Source: Candidatus Thorarchaeota archaeon
GTDB lineage: Archaea > Asgardarchaeota > Thorarchaeia > Thorarchaeales > Thorarchaeaceae
Length of the DNA stretch: 64,000 nucleotides
Direction: 5' to 3'
Assembly: GCA_016840855.1 (NCBI GenBank)
Contig: JAEORO010000069.1
Coordinates: forward strand, 62,001-126,000
In this document: in pieces, positions 43,426 through 52,590 of the stretch
How positions within the stretch are numbered: the stretch's first letter is position 1
How the letters are laid out: every line of letters begins with the position of its first letter
Notes under the pieces: generated by a model
Databases searched by the model: none
Seen by the model: only the letters and a program-made list of their open reading frames with translations
Told to the model about the DNA's origin: nothing
Made by a program: the position numbers and the translations under genes

Positions 43426-46400
43426 CCTGCCTCACCTCTTCGTCGTCGCATTATGATCAGAAATACACAACCCGTAATAACAATTGCAGCTCCAATTATT
43501 ATCGCAGTGTAGTCCTGTACAATCGTAAGAGTTGCGAAATTCAACTCGGTTCCAGGTACTGCTTGCCCTATAGCGATTGCAAATACTTCATGATTACCAA
43601 GTTGGAAATAAGAAGGAGTTATATCGAATTCATAGATCCCAGTACTACTTGTAAGAGTGAAATTGAGCCATGGCCCAGCTTCGGAATGAAATGCAACATA
43701 AACCCTTGATGCAAGATTATATCCTGCCAGGACCAACTCACCAGATATTAAATCGTTCATTAAGAATCCAACTCTTATGACAGTACGATCAAGGATAGCA
43801 CTTGTAAAAGCTAACTGTGGACCAATTTGTGTAGAGAGTAGAATCAGTGGCAAGTAGAGAACATAGCTTTCAGAGGTTATGTTAAAAGATATGCTGTTTA
43901 AAGACGAAGTGCCAATCAGTTCTTCCGGAACTGTGACTATGAATTCGCTTTCACCAACCACTGATGAAGAGTTCAAATTCTCAAGAGGCCCATTTACGAT
44001 ACTCCATGCAGTTGTCTGAAGGTTCTTTGGTGTGTCACGATCATTAGTAAAGACATGAAGCCTCATCGAACCATCATTAAACTCCAGCCAAAGATTCTTC
44101 ATAACTGGGAGTAATGTATCCGTGAGAGTTCCGGTTCCAGACACATCAACATTCGACATTGTTGAATTATGCGTTCTCACTGATATGATACCGCGGGTTC
44201 CAAGATTGATGCCATCAATTCTGAGAATCACCGACGTATAATCGGTCCACCAGTCTGCGACTAATGAAGATGATATATAGGCAGTTCCATTCCAATCATA
44301 GACCTTTGCAGACCCTCCAGTCACATTGACCACAATATCGGCACCATTGATTCCTGTACCTGCATTTGAATCTGTATCCCAATTTATAGATAGAATATTC
44401 GTCCCCTGGAAATCAGGAGTATCTCTCATTGCAATTGCAAACGCAAGTGAATCGTTATCCAGGAAGGATTTGACAGAAGTGATGTCAAGACCTCCAGGTA
44501 CTGAAAGATCAATTGAATCTACAAAGAGTTCATCTACACCAAACCAATCGGAGTACGTTGCATTGTCGACACCAGGTGAGGCAAGAACTTGAGTTACAGA
44601 CCACAGTGCATCAACAAGCCCGTGTCCCCATGATGTCGATGCATATTCATAGTGGTTTGTTTTTCCTCCGGCACCATTGACCAGTACAGAATAATCCAAC
44701 CACGCAGAGTTCTGTCCTGATGCCTGACGAATGAGAGCTAAAACTCCTGCAACGTGGGGTGATGCCATACTGGTCCCATCTTTTGAGGTCCATAAGTCAT
44801 ACGCCGATGTGCTAGCTGCTATTATGTTGTCCCCAGGAGCGGCAACGGCTGGTTTTGGAGACCCATCGACTCTAGGACCTCTGCTGGATTCAACCATAAT
44901 GTTTGAACTTCCTTCGCTGTATGCGGCGACCGCCACAGCGAAATCAGCTGTGGCAGGAGAGCTGATGGTTCTTTCCGAATCAAGAGAGGTTTGGAATGTT
45001 AATTGGGTAGTTTCCCATCGTCCGTCCCATGCAAACGCATCAACCCATATGAGTTCACCAGAATCATTTGTGACTGTGACATTCCAAACGCCATTTGTCC
45101 ACAGATGGTCTTCTGCAGAAACTTGGATTATCACATTATTTATTCCACGAATACTGACATCAGCGAAGATATAGGCGCGTAGATTGCTATCTTCATGTTC
45201 CCAAGATTGTCCAACTATAGACGAGAAGGCTCCAAGATCGATTGGATCACCTGAAGGTGGCGTTAGAATGACATGCTCATCGTTATCTGAAGAATGCCAT
45301 AATAGGCTTAGAAATGGAACCCGTGAAATCATCACATCATCCACATTCATCAAAGCAGAGCCTGAAGTCCCAAGAACGGATGAGAATCGAGCATGTTTGT
45401 TCTTATTACCAAGATTCCCAGCAGCAGCAGTAGTTAATAACCCATGGCGTAAGAAAGCCTCTGAAACAGCAAGGTCTTCAACATCAGTCCCATCTAAGAA
45501 TCCGAGATAAGAAGAAAATGACATGTTGATAATATCCGCATCATTTTCAATTGCAAAAGATATGCCATCTAAAATGTCAGCAGATAAGAGCTGACTCTTG
45601 ATGATTATCAGATCAGCTCCAGGAGCAACACCAACAAATGATGTCATCCCAATTTGACCTCCCGCAATAGTAGAAGCTACGTGAGTTCCATGACCGTATT
45701 CATCACCAATAGATACTGCTTGAGTTAGGTTAACACCCCTTACATACACATCTGAATTTGCTTGATCATATAGAATTGCTACCTTGGATTCATTTAGAAG
45801 AATAGCATTCTCGACACCCAGGGTAATAACATTATCATCATTTGCGTCAATACCACCAATCCAACGGTCTCCAGACGCATAACTGAAGCCAGGAGAGCTA
45901 TCGACATTAATGTACATGTAATCAGATGAATAACTAAAATCTGGACCAACAGATGAGTCAAAAAATGCTCTAATTGGCCCTTCGTTGAGATCGGGGTTAG
46001 AATTGTTGTTAAGATCTAAGTAGTAGTCTGATCCACTTTTAATGGTTTGATATTCGTGAGAAGAGCCACGCCAGAAACTAGGATGTGTCCAAAGAGCACC
46101 CGTATCAAGAACAGCAATAGTGACCCCAGAACCATCGACAGATCCCCCATCCTTGTGCAGATTGATCCAAACGGCATCAGCATGAATAGCTGGCACAGAG
46201 GAGCTTATGGATGGCGTGTATTGTTTCGTGCCAGAGGTAGCTCGTATCAAGCCAAGTTCTGATAATTTTGTTAAGGAGTTGATATCATATACATATGCAG
46301 AATAAATACGGCCAACACTGATAATTGTTGAATCTCTCCTGGCGAAACAGATGCCTAAACTCTCAGCGTATAGGATTTCTGCATTGGTCAAAGTGGCAGT

Positions 46401-46580
46401 AAATTCAAGGAGAGCACGCGCACCGGAAGTTGATGAATGAACCTCCATTTTTAGACGTGACTCGATTAATGGTTCTTGAGTACTATTAACAGAGTTAACC
46501 TCGAATCGTGTTGCTATGGATGTAGGCGCAAGGAAAAATGGCAATAGCAGGATTATCAGAATGATGTATCTTTGGTACAT
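43422..46580 (-). CDS. Membrane-anchored subtilisin-like serine protease (S8)
   Basis: A 1052-residue protease from the ATG at 46580, which starts a clean signal peptide (MYQRYIILIILLLPFFLAP) with GAGG 7 nt upstream; the frame extends to 46616. Catalytic residues are Asp159 (VLDTGALWTHP), His297 (YGHGTHVAS), Asn389 (AAAGNLGNKNKHA) and Ser604 (DGTSMASPHV). The 138-residue Asp-His spacing includes calcium-type loops (DLNNNSNPDLNE and DANDDNVITLG). A beta-rich region of about 430 residues precedes a C-terminal membrane helix (TAIIIGAAIVITGCVFLIIM) and RRRRGEAG. It is probably a surface exoprotease. It is first in an operon with the FAD oxidoreductase. Confidence 0.94.
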   Translation of the reverse strand: MYQRYIILIILLLPFFLAPTSIATRFEVNSVNSTQEPLIESRLKMEVHSSTSGARALLEFTATLTNAEILYAESLGICFARRDSTIISVGRIYSAYVYDINSLTKLSELGLIRATSGTKQYTPSISSSVPAIHADAVWINLHKDGGSVDGSGVTIAVLDTGALWTHPSFWRGSSHEYQTIKSGSDYYLDLNNNSNPDLNEGPIRAFFDSSVGPDFSYSSDYMYINVDSSPGFSYASGDRWIGGIDANDDNVITLGVENAILLNESKVAILYDQANSDVYVRGVNLTQAVSIGDEYGHGTHVASTIAGGQIGMTSFVGVAPGADLIIIKSQLLSADILDGISFAIENDADIINMSFSSYLGFLDGTDVEDLAVSEAFLRHGLLTTAAAGNLGNKNKHARFSSVLGTSGSALMNVDDVMISRVPFLSLLWHSSDNDEHVILTPPSGDPIDLGAFSSIVGQSWEHEDSNLRAYIFADVSIRGINNVIIQVSAEDHLWTNGVWNVTVTNDSGELIWVDAFAWDGRWETTQLTFQTSLDSERTISSPATADFAVAVAAYSEGSSNIMVESSRGPRVDGSPKPAVAAPGDNIIAASTSAYDLWTSKDGTSMASPHVAGVLALIRQASGQNSAWLDYSVLVNGAGGKTNHYEYASTSWGHGLVDALWSVTQVLASPGVDNATYSDWFGVDELFVDSIDLSVPGGLDITSVKSFLDNDSLAFAIAMRDTPDFQGTNILSINWDTDSNAGTGINGADIVVNVTGGSAKVYDWNGTAYISSSLVADWWTDYTSVILRIDGINLGTRGIISVRTHNSTMSNVDVSGTGTLTDTLLPVMKNLWLEFNDGSMRLHVFTNDRDTPKNLQTTAWSIVNGPLENLNSSSVVGESEFIVTVPEELIGTSSLNSISFNITSESYVLYLPLILLSTQIGPQLAFTSAILDRTVIRVGFLMNDLISGELVLAGYNLASRVYVAFHSEAGPWLNFTLTSSTGIYEFDITPSYFQLGNHEVFAIAIGQAVPGTELNFATLTIVQDYTAIIIGAAIVITGCVFLIIMRRRRGEAG

Positions 46581-46887
46581 TGGAGTCCCTCTGTGGCGGG
46601 TTGATGACCGTCTCATGGCCGCACTGATATGCTTTTGTGTTGAGTCGCATTTGTTATTACTTTAATGATTATTCGTTCTTAGCGACCCCTTTGTAACTAT
46701 AGATGTTTTCGCGTCAATTCAAACATATCTATTGCAGACAGATCTAATGCGAATCTGGAGTTAGACAGAAGATAGTCAATTGTAGGGTAGTTTTTCTAAT
46801 ATTCAAAGTCGGATTAAGATAAACGGAAGGCATTGATAGGTCTTATAACCAAATGTGAGGAACCGCAGAAGGCATGGAGTATATCAA

Positions 46888-48552
46888 ATGACATCTCCAA
46901 AAGAGATTCTCAAAATCCTTACAAAAGGAGAGAATCGAATCACAGAGTTCAAGAGAAAACTCACTCGGTCTGATTTGAAGACAGAAAGACGGCAGAAGCT
47001 AGTCGCACGAATTCGCTACATGACCTATGAAAGTCCATTTGAGGGGCTTTTCCTTGTTGGAATCGAAGATATTGGTGGAAAAGAGTGGAAAGTGCATGGA
47101 ATATCTGAGAATTCCTTGAAAACTTCAGAACGTGTACTTGCAGAATTGTGTGAAGAAGCAGGAGTAGAGATTGTCGAAGAGGAACGTATTGAAACTCCAC
47201 AAGGGCTGGTTGGAACATATCTCCTGAAAAGATTAGCTACTCCTGAAATCAAAGAGACCTGCTCAATAAATGTTGCAGGGAGAGTTAATTCGGGGAAATC
47301 AAGTCTCATTGGAGCTCTCGTGACAGGACGTCCGGATGATGGAAGTGGCAGTGCAAGATCTTTTCTACTAACACACCCCCAGGAAATTACAAGGGGACAA
47401 ACTGCGGACATTCATCTAGCATTCATGGGTTTTGATGAAAAAGGCAATAGCATATACCCTGAGAATCCGTTAAACAAACAAGATTCAGCCAGAGTTCTAG
47501 ACCAATCTGTTAAGATTATCACCTTTTTTGATGCCCCGGGTCACAGAGAATACAGTAAAACAATGATTAGGTCTATACTTGGTGCAGACGCACAATATGG
47601 ACTCGTGTTAATACCAGGTCCCGAAGAAGCATACCTTATTGGTCAAGAGGAAAAGAACTATGGAGTTCCAAGACTTGATGAAATAACTAGAGAACATATG
47701 ATCCTAATGGCAAATCAACACGCTCCATTCATCATCATGATATCGAAGATTGACAAGACAAGCCCTCAGGACCTTGAATTAGTTATGAATGTTGTACGAA
47801 CTAGTTTGAAAGAAGTTGGTCGAATCCCAGTTCTTGTTCGTACAAGTGACGAAATACCCCCTGTAGTGGGGGAGCTCAAATATCAGGTGATAGTTCCAAT
47901 ATTTCTGACCTCAGCACTAGACCCAGAGTCACTAAACCTAGTCACACATCTTCTAAGATTACTTCCTGCAAATTCAAACCATATAGCTTTAACCGACCCT
48001 GCTCGTGCATATGTGGATAAAGTATATCGAGGCATTAAGGGAACCAATGTTGTGGTCACAGGAACTATAAAATCAGGTGTATTCAAGAAAGGACAAACTT
48101 TGAAGATAGGACCCGATAGTGGAAATACGTTTCAAGAGGGGAGATTGTTTAGTATTGAAATGTTCAAGAAACGAATTAGGGCTGTTAAAGCGGGAGACCT
48201 CTTTGGCTTTGATATTAAAGATGTAGATAAACATCTGGTTCGGAGAGGACAAATGATTACAGATCCTGATTTGAACCCAGAAAGCTGTAAGACTTTTGAA
48301 GCGAATATTGTAGTCACTCGTCATCCAACAAGAATTTCTGTTGGGTATTCACCTGTTCTTCAGGCTCATACAATTCAACAAACAGTTATCCTAAGGAAAA
48401 TATATGATGCTGAATATTTGTGTGTTGGAGATTTTGCTCGAGTCAGGTTGGAGTTTATGACTTCGCCCGAGGCGTTAAGTGAAGGGGATAAGATTGTTCT
48501 GAGAGAGGCTAACACTCGAGCTATAGGAACTGTAACAAAGAAAATCAGGTAA
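46888..48552 (+). CDS. GTPBP1-like translational GTPase (EF-Tu/eEF1A superfamily)
   Basis: A 554-residue protein from ATG 46888 (GGAG 8 nt upstream; a GTG at 46855 is the longest alternative). A helical/beta N-terminal domain of about 130 residues precedes the G domain: G1 GRVNSGKSSL, G3 DAPGHREYSK, G4-like SKID in place of NKxD, and a G5-like TSALD. Two beta-barrel domains follow (ARAYVDKVYRGIKGTNVVVTGTI, then FEANIVVTRHPTRISVGYSPVLQAHT). The N-terminal domain and overall layout match the GTPBP1/2 group rather than aEF1A. Those proteins are linked to ribosome rescue and mRNA turnover in eukaryotes; the archaeal role is unclear. Confidence 0.88.
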   Translation: MTSPKEILKILTKGENRITEFKRKLTRSDLKTERRQKLVARIRYMTYESPFEGLFLVGIEDIGGKEWKVHGISENSLKTSERVLAELCEEAGVEIVEEERIETPQGLVGTYLLKRLATPEIKETCSINVAGRVNSGKSSLIGALVTGRPDDGSGSARSFLLTHPQEITRGQTADIHLAFMGFDEKGNSIYPENPLNKQDSARVLDQSVKIITFFDAPGHREYSKTMIRSILGADAQYGLVLIPGPEEAYLIGQEEKNYGVPRLDEITREHMILMANQHAPFIIMISKIDKTSPQDLELVMNVVRTSLKEVGRIPVLVRTSDEIPPVVGELKYQVIVPIFLTSALDPESLNLVTHLLRLLPANSNHIALTDPARAYVDKVYRGIKGTNVVVTGTIKSGVFKKGQTLKIGPDSGNTFQEGRLFSIEMFKKRIRAVKAGDLFGFDIKDVDKHLVRRGQMITDPDLNPESCKTFEANIVVTRHPTRISVGYSPVLQAHTIQQTVILRKIYDAEYLCVGDFARVRLEFMTSPEALSEGDKIVLREANTRAIGTVTKKIR

Positions 48553-50239
48553 ACATTTGCGCTGAAATCGTGAATCCATCATCTGGAAAAAGTGCTTCAC
48601 TTCTTAGAATATTCCTCTCCGAGGTAATAGAATGAACAGGCCAGATAGAGATGTTTTCCTTTGCTGCAGAGTCAAGAAGAGCAGATCTCCAAGTTGCTGG
48701 CGCTGAAACAATGGCAACAGAATCTGTACTTGTTCGGAAGACTGTTGATTCAATACTGTTTTGCTTTACAACGGATTGTACAACATCTGCACTTCCTCGA
48801 AGGATAAAATCGCTTTCCATTCCGATATGATTGAAAGACGGCAAGAATATGATTTTTCCTTTTGCAAATAAGCTATCTACAACTTGGGGGGATCCAATCA
48901 TTGTATTGGTGATGACATCAGTTTGACCAAGTATCAGACGGTCAAGAACAGCTTTTTCGTTAGCCATGAGAGGAGAATCAGAAAATAAGATTGATGATTC
49001 GAAAGTACCTGCAAATTCAGTTCGCACACCTAGTATTGCCAGAGCTCTATGGAGTATATTTTTTCCATGAGAAACCAGTCCACCAGAGGAAGGATAAACA
49101 TCTTCAAAATTCAACCAATATTCTATCGCTGACACTGGTAGCCCATTTCCAGGTCTTATACTCAGTGAATTCACTTTCGAGCCTTCAATAAATGATACAG
49201 TTGCCCAATCCGCCTTTGTTGGCTTTTCAAAGAATAACGATATTTGTAAATCAAGTGGAGTGGGATCACAGATGACTCTTGGCGCTAGGTGAATCGATTC
49301 AAAATGGTCCCGTTTCAAATCTATTTTCCGTGGTTTTGAAAGGTTCTGACAGAATCGACGTATAATATGATATTCCTCAGTTCCAATTGTGACATTTACA
49401 CTGTCATGAATAATCCTGATTGCAGATTTCCAATCATATTTTTGAGAATGCAAGGAGGGAGTCTGTTGAATAAGGGAATACAATCTAGTAAACCCGGCAC
49501 TGGTATAACAATCAACATGCTTGATCATGTGGTTCACTATTGACAACCATTCTGTGTTCTTACTGAACTTTGACCAGATTTCGTGGAATGCCTTTCTTTC
49601 AGGCTCCTTTAATAGAGCTAAAGCAATAGCGTTACCAACTAAAGAGGCAATCTGAGATTTGGATTTCTCAGAATCAAGATGTGTTAGAAAAGCTGTTCTG
49701 ATAATCAATCCTTCAGTCCACTTCGCCTTTAATGCTGATTCTTCAAAGAGATATTCACCACTATCAGATATCTGAAGTCCAAAGCTTTGCTTGAATTCGT
49801 CTGAGCTTGTTCTAGTGACAAAGATATCGGGAAAAATGGGAGGTGTTGAGTTTAATACGCGGGCAACTTTTCGTAGTGCTTTAGCTAGCGAGTCCCTAAG
49901 TTCTTGAGTGGCTTCAATACGTAGTTCCTCAGGAGTGAGCTCTCTAGGTTTCTCATACTTTGCTATAAGTTTTGAAGTCGCACGAATTTTGTTGTACATT
50001 GATACTTCTACATTTTCCCCAACGAGCATCATTCCGACGGAGTTGAAGAAATAGATACGCACTCTGTCAAGTGAGATAACGGATACAAGGAATGCAATTC
50101 CCTTTAGTTGCCGGAAGTGCTTTCGCATAACAGATGCTTTCACACGAAGAACTTCTACAGCCATAGCGCCAGTTTCCTTGAATTGTTTCTCACCAAAAGT
50201 AGCTATCTCTTTTGGGACTTCCCTGATGCTTTTTGACAA
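48545..50239 (-). CDS. Large soluble protein of unknown function
   Basis: A 564-residue protein that I do not recognise. It has no signal peptide or membrane helix. The first 130 residues contain a beta-rich part (GIAFLVSVISLDRVRIYFFNSVGMMLVGENVEV) then a charged helix (RELTPEELRIEATQELRDSLAKALRKVARVL). A middle helical region (EESALKAKWTEGLIIRTAFL through LIQQTPSLHSQ) leads to a C-terminal alpha/beta-looking part (GKIIFLPSFNHIGMESDFILRGSADVVQS, VAIVSAPATWRSALLDSAAKENISIWPV). No nucleotide-binding or nuclease motif is obvious. Its end overlaps the convergent GTPase by 8 bp. Confidence 0.7.
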   Translation of the reverse strand: MSKSIREVPKEIATFGEKQFKETGAMAVEVLRVKASVMRKHFRQLKGIAFLVSVISLDRVRIYFFNSVGMMLVGENVEVSMYNKIRATSKLIAKYEKPRELTPEELRIEATQELRDSLAKALRKVARVLNSTPPIFPDIFVTRTSSDEFKQSFGLQISDSGEYLFEESALKAKWTEGLIIRTAFLTHLDSEKSKSQIASLVGNAIALALLKEPERKAFHEIWSKFSKNTEWLSIVNHMIKHVDCYTSAGFTRLYSLIQQTPSLHSQKYDWKSAIRIIHDSVNVTIGTEEYHIIRRFCQNLSKPRKIDLKRDHFESIHLAPRVICDPTPLDLQISLFFEKPTKADWATVSFIEGSKVNSLSIRPGNGLPVSAIEYWLNFEDVYPSSGGLVSHGKNILHRALAILGVRTEFAGTFESSILFSDSPLMANEKAVLDRLILGQTDVITNTMIGSPQVVDSLFAKGKIIFLPSFNHIGMESDFILRGSADVVQSVVKQNSIESTVFRTSTDSVAIVSAPATWRSALLDSAAKENISIWPVHSITSERNILRSEALFPDDGFTISAQMFT

Positions 50240-50351
50240 AACTGATTCTCCTCACTAGTGAAAAGGAAAGACCATTCCTGATAAAGATAAGTAAATTCTG
50301 CTCATTGCGACATCCTTAATTTGATTAATTTTTACCAAATTCTGATTTAGA

Positions 50352-50507
50352 ATGCAATACGACTTATCTTTCATCATCATTTGGTGGATTGTTCCAATTA
50401 TAATCCTTGCAGGAAGAGCGGCTTTTGCCGGATATCGCGCGAAGAAAAAACGTGATGAACTAAAACGACTAGAAGAGAGGTCAACGCCATTTACCAGTAA
50501 ATTCTAA
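50352..50507 (+). CDS. 51-residue single-span membrane protein
   Basis: ATG to TAA encodes 51 residues: a hydrophobic N-terminal helix (SFIIIWWIVPIIILAGRAAFAGY) followed by a strongly basic then acidic segment (RAKKKRDELKRLEERSTPFTSKF). This is the layout of a small type-III or signal-anchor membrane protein with a cytoplasmic tail. An AT-rich TATA-like region (tttgattaattttta, near 50320) precedes it. Divergent from the 564-residue protein gene, convergent with the next. No family known. Confidence 0.5.
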   Translation: MQYDLSFIIIWWIVPIIILAGRAAFAGYRAKKKRDELKRLEERSTPFTSKF

Positions 50508-50518
50508 GGATTGTTATT

Positions 50519-50995
50519 TTACGCTGCTATTTCATCACTTTCATACATTGGCATTAGAATGTCTCTTGTTGGAGTTGTATTCATAACTACATCAAGTGTT
50601 TCATCATTCCTCAGAAGGATGCAACCAAGGAATTCATACTCAAACTTGTCGAGTCGGATATTAACGCCTCTTCTAGGGACTTGTGTTAAGAGAAGAATGA
50701 TAGAGAAGTTGCCTCGCGGTAGCTGGTTGAGAATGCCACGCTTCATATCGGGTTCGAGTTCGCCTTCAAGTTGCCGTGTCATTATTCCTCGTTCAATGAA
50801 GTTGTAGCGAATCCTTTCGAAATCTCCACTAGAGCTCTTCTTTGGTCTGATGAAAGAAATTGAGTATCCCAGACGCTTAAGTGAATTATAGCCAATGAGT
50901 GTCCGGAATAATGGAGGACTTAGTGTGTCAAGTTCTACCTTGCGTAGCTCTACTATGTCTCCGTTTCTTCGTACTTTCAAGTTCATAGTGTTCAC
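50519..50995 (-). CDS. Protein of unknown function, 158 residues
   Basis: A soluble, basic alpha/beta-looking protein (MNLKVRRNGDIVELRKVELDTLSPPLF..., RRGVNIRLDKFEYEFLGCILLRNDETLDVV). I do not recognise a family. GTG 50995 gives the longest product; ATG 50986 is a likely alternative. It ends 12 bp from the small membrane gene on the other strand and lies 30 bp downstream of the alkyltransferase start region, transcribed in the same direction but upstream of it. Confidence 0.65.
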   Translation of the reverse strand: MNTMNLKVRRNGDIVELRKVELDTLSPPLFRTLIGYNSLKRLGYSISFIRPKKSSSGDFERIRYNFIERGIMTRQLEGELEPDMKRGILNQLPRGNFSIILLLTQVPRRGVNIRLDKFEYEFLGCILLRNDETLDVVMNTTPTRDILMPMYESDEIAA

Positions 50996-51025
50996 GCATC
51001 CAACCCGAAGGTCCCATGTTAGAAA

Positions 51026-51589
51026 TTACGGAATCCTTTGTAAAGCCTTCTGTGAAAAATCTCCGCGAATCACACCCTCGCGAGCCAATAATTCAATTTT
51101 TTTGTCGATACCGCCTGTGTAACCACCGAGACCAGTCGTTGACACAACACGATGACATGGAATAACAGGACCGAGTCTATTTATTCGCATGACGTTACCA
51201 ACAAACCTCGCTGCACCCGGTAGACCAGCTCGCTTTGCAACCTCTCCATATGATAATGTTGAACCAAACGGGATTTTCAAAACTACCCTTAGAACAGCTA
51301 CTTGTTTCCTTGTAAAACCAGTCAGGTCTAATTTGACATCACGTGTAGGTGCATTTCGTTTGCCTTCATAAATAGCAAAGATCGTTTCAAGAGTAGCTAT
51401 ATGATCTGCAGCAGCATCACGAAGCAAATTCCTTCCACCTATAGCATCAATCGCATCAGATTCGTCATCATAGGGTCGTGAACTAGTGTATAGTCCGTAG
51501 GGAGAGAAAACTCCAGCAATATATTTTCCTTCTTTCTTTAGAAGACTAAGGACTCTTTCAGCCATTTTCGGACCTCGGGAATTAGGCAT
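51026..51589 (-). CDS. ogt: Methylated-DNA--protein-cysteine methyltransferase (Ogt/Ada-C type)
   Basis: A suicide DNA repair protein that moves the methyl group from O6-methylguanine to its own Cys. The 187-residue product has the DNA-binding winged helix (RVVLKIPFGSTLSYGEVAKRAGLPGAARFVGNVMRINRLG), the active-site motif VIPCHRVV and the following GLGGYTGGIDKKIELLAREG. The N-terminal 85 residues are the usual divergent domain. Its start overlaps the end of the upstream toroid-protein gene by 8 bp, so the two are translationally linked. Confidence 0.95.
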   Translation of the reverse strand: MPNSRGPKMAERVLSLLKKEGKYIAGVFSPYGLYTSSRPYDDESDAIDAIGGRNLLRDAAADHIATLETIFAIYEGKRNAPTRDVKLDLTGFTRKQVAVLRVVLKIPFGSTLSYGEVAKRAGLPGAARFVGNVMRINRLGPVIPCHRVVSTTGLGGYTGGIDKKIELLAREGVIRGDFSQKALQRIP

Positions 51590-52469
51590 ATTTGTTTAAT
51601 TTCTTTGCTACAAAAGAAAGAATTGAACTTAACTCTGGATCACTCTTTTTTGAGCCAATTGGCGCCCAACCACCATCTTCATTCTGACTCTGAACTATCA
51701 ATTCGATGCCACCACGGAGGACTTCTTTCTCTGGATCTGAGTTGGGTTTACCAACAGCTGTCAAATCAGCCATGTCAAATGTGGATTGATTCTCGACAGA
51801 TTCCTTTAGATGTTGAAGTAGTGCTGCTCGACCATCTTGATACACTTTGTTATCGGGCTTGATACCGATGGCTTCAAGTCCTTGTAGAATATTGCCAGTG
51901 GCTAGTGGATCTGATTCCTTGTGACCAATATAATCAGGCCAATGACCATCTTCATGTTGATTATATAGTAGAAAATCTCTGGCTCTTCTTAATCGCTCTT
52001 CATCATCATAATTCACAAGACATAAAGCTTCAAGCGCTTTACCTGTTAACCAAGTAATGCTTTTTGCAACAGGATACCAGTTCCTACCAATGCCACCATA
52101 CTTATCATCAATGTATGGATCCAGTTTTAGAGTTTCACTAAACCCACCATCATTTTTTTGACGTGAAACTAAAAATTTGACCATTCCATCGATTATGTCA
52201 GGCCATTTGGATTTGTATCGAGCTATAAGAGCCAGAACTTCTGCAGTTTCTTTGACCGAGCTAGGGTGTCCTAGAATAACACCGAAAGGGATTCCGCCAT
52301 CTTGATTTTGGATTCTTCTTAATTCATTCATGAGCTCTTCCAATTGATTTTCAGTCAGATCATTTCCAGCTGATGCAACACGTAACTTGTCAGCAATGTT
52401 TCCATGTTTTAATATGTAATTACGATGATCATAATGAAGCTTGATTCCCATTTTATTCAGGTTCTCCAT
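51582..52469 (-). CDS. Alpha-toroid protein with prenyltransferase/squalene-cyclase-like repeats
   Basis: A 295-residue protein with repeated helical units carrying QW-like motifs: RRIQNQDGGIPFG, LVSRQKNDGGFSET, LLYNQHEDGHWPDYIG and LIVQSQNEDGGWAPIGS. This is the alpha/alpha toroid of prenyltransferases, squalene cyclases and terpene cyclases. It is too short for a full cyclase, and the catalytic DXDD motif is not visible, so it is probably a binding or structural protein. It is co-transcribed with ogt. Confidence 0.8.
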   Translation of the reverse strand: MENLNKMGIKLHYDHRNYILKHGNIADKLRVASAGNDLTENQLEELMNELRRIQNQDGGIPFGVILGHPSSVKETAEVLALIARYKSKWPDIIDGMVKFLVSRQKNDGGFSETLKLDPYIDDKYGGIGRNWYPVAKSITWLTGKALEALCLVNYDDEERLRRARDFLLYNQHEDGHWPDYIGHKESDPLATGNILQGLEAIGIKPDNKVYQDGRAALLQHLKESVENQSTFDMADLTAVGKPNSDPEKEVLRGGIELIVQSQNEDGGWAPIGSKKSDPELSSILSFVAKKLNKYA

Positions 52470-52481
52470 TCTATGTATCTA

Positions 52482-52506
52482 CAATCTCGGAAAAAAAACG
52501 AGATTG
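52482..52506 (-). terminator. Hairpin upstream of the toroid-protein gene
   Basis: CAATCTCG (52482-52489) and CGAGATTG (52499-52506) form a perfect 8-bp stem around an A-rich loop. On the minus strand it lies between the zinc-ribbon gene and the toroid gene, so it is a candidate terminator for the former or a leader element of the latter. Confidence 0.5.
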
Positions 52507-52590
52507 CAAAATTAGAGTGTTCAAATAACCAATAATGTTGAGATATGTATACTTTGAGTTTGAGGAGATATTAAGGTTACCCGAGCTGAT

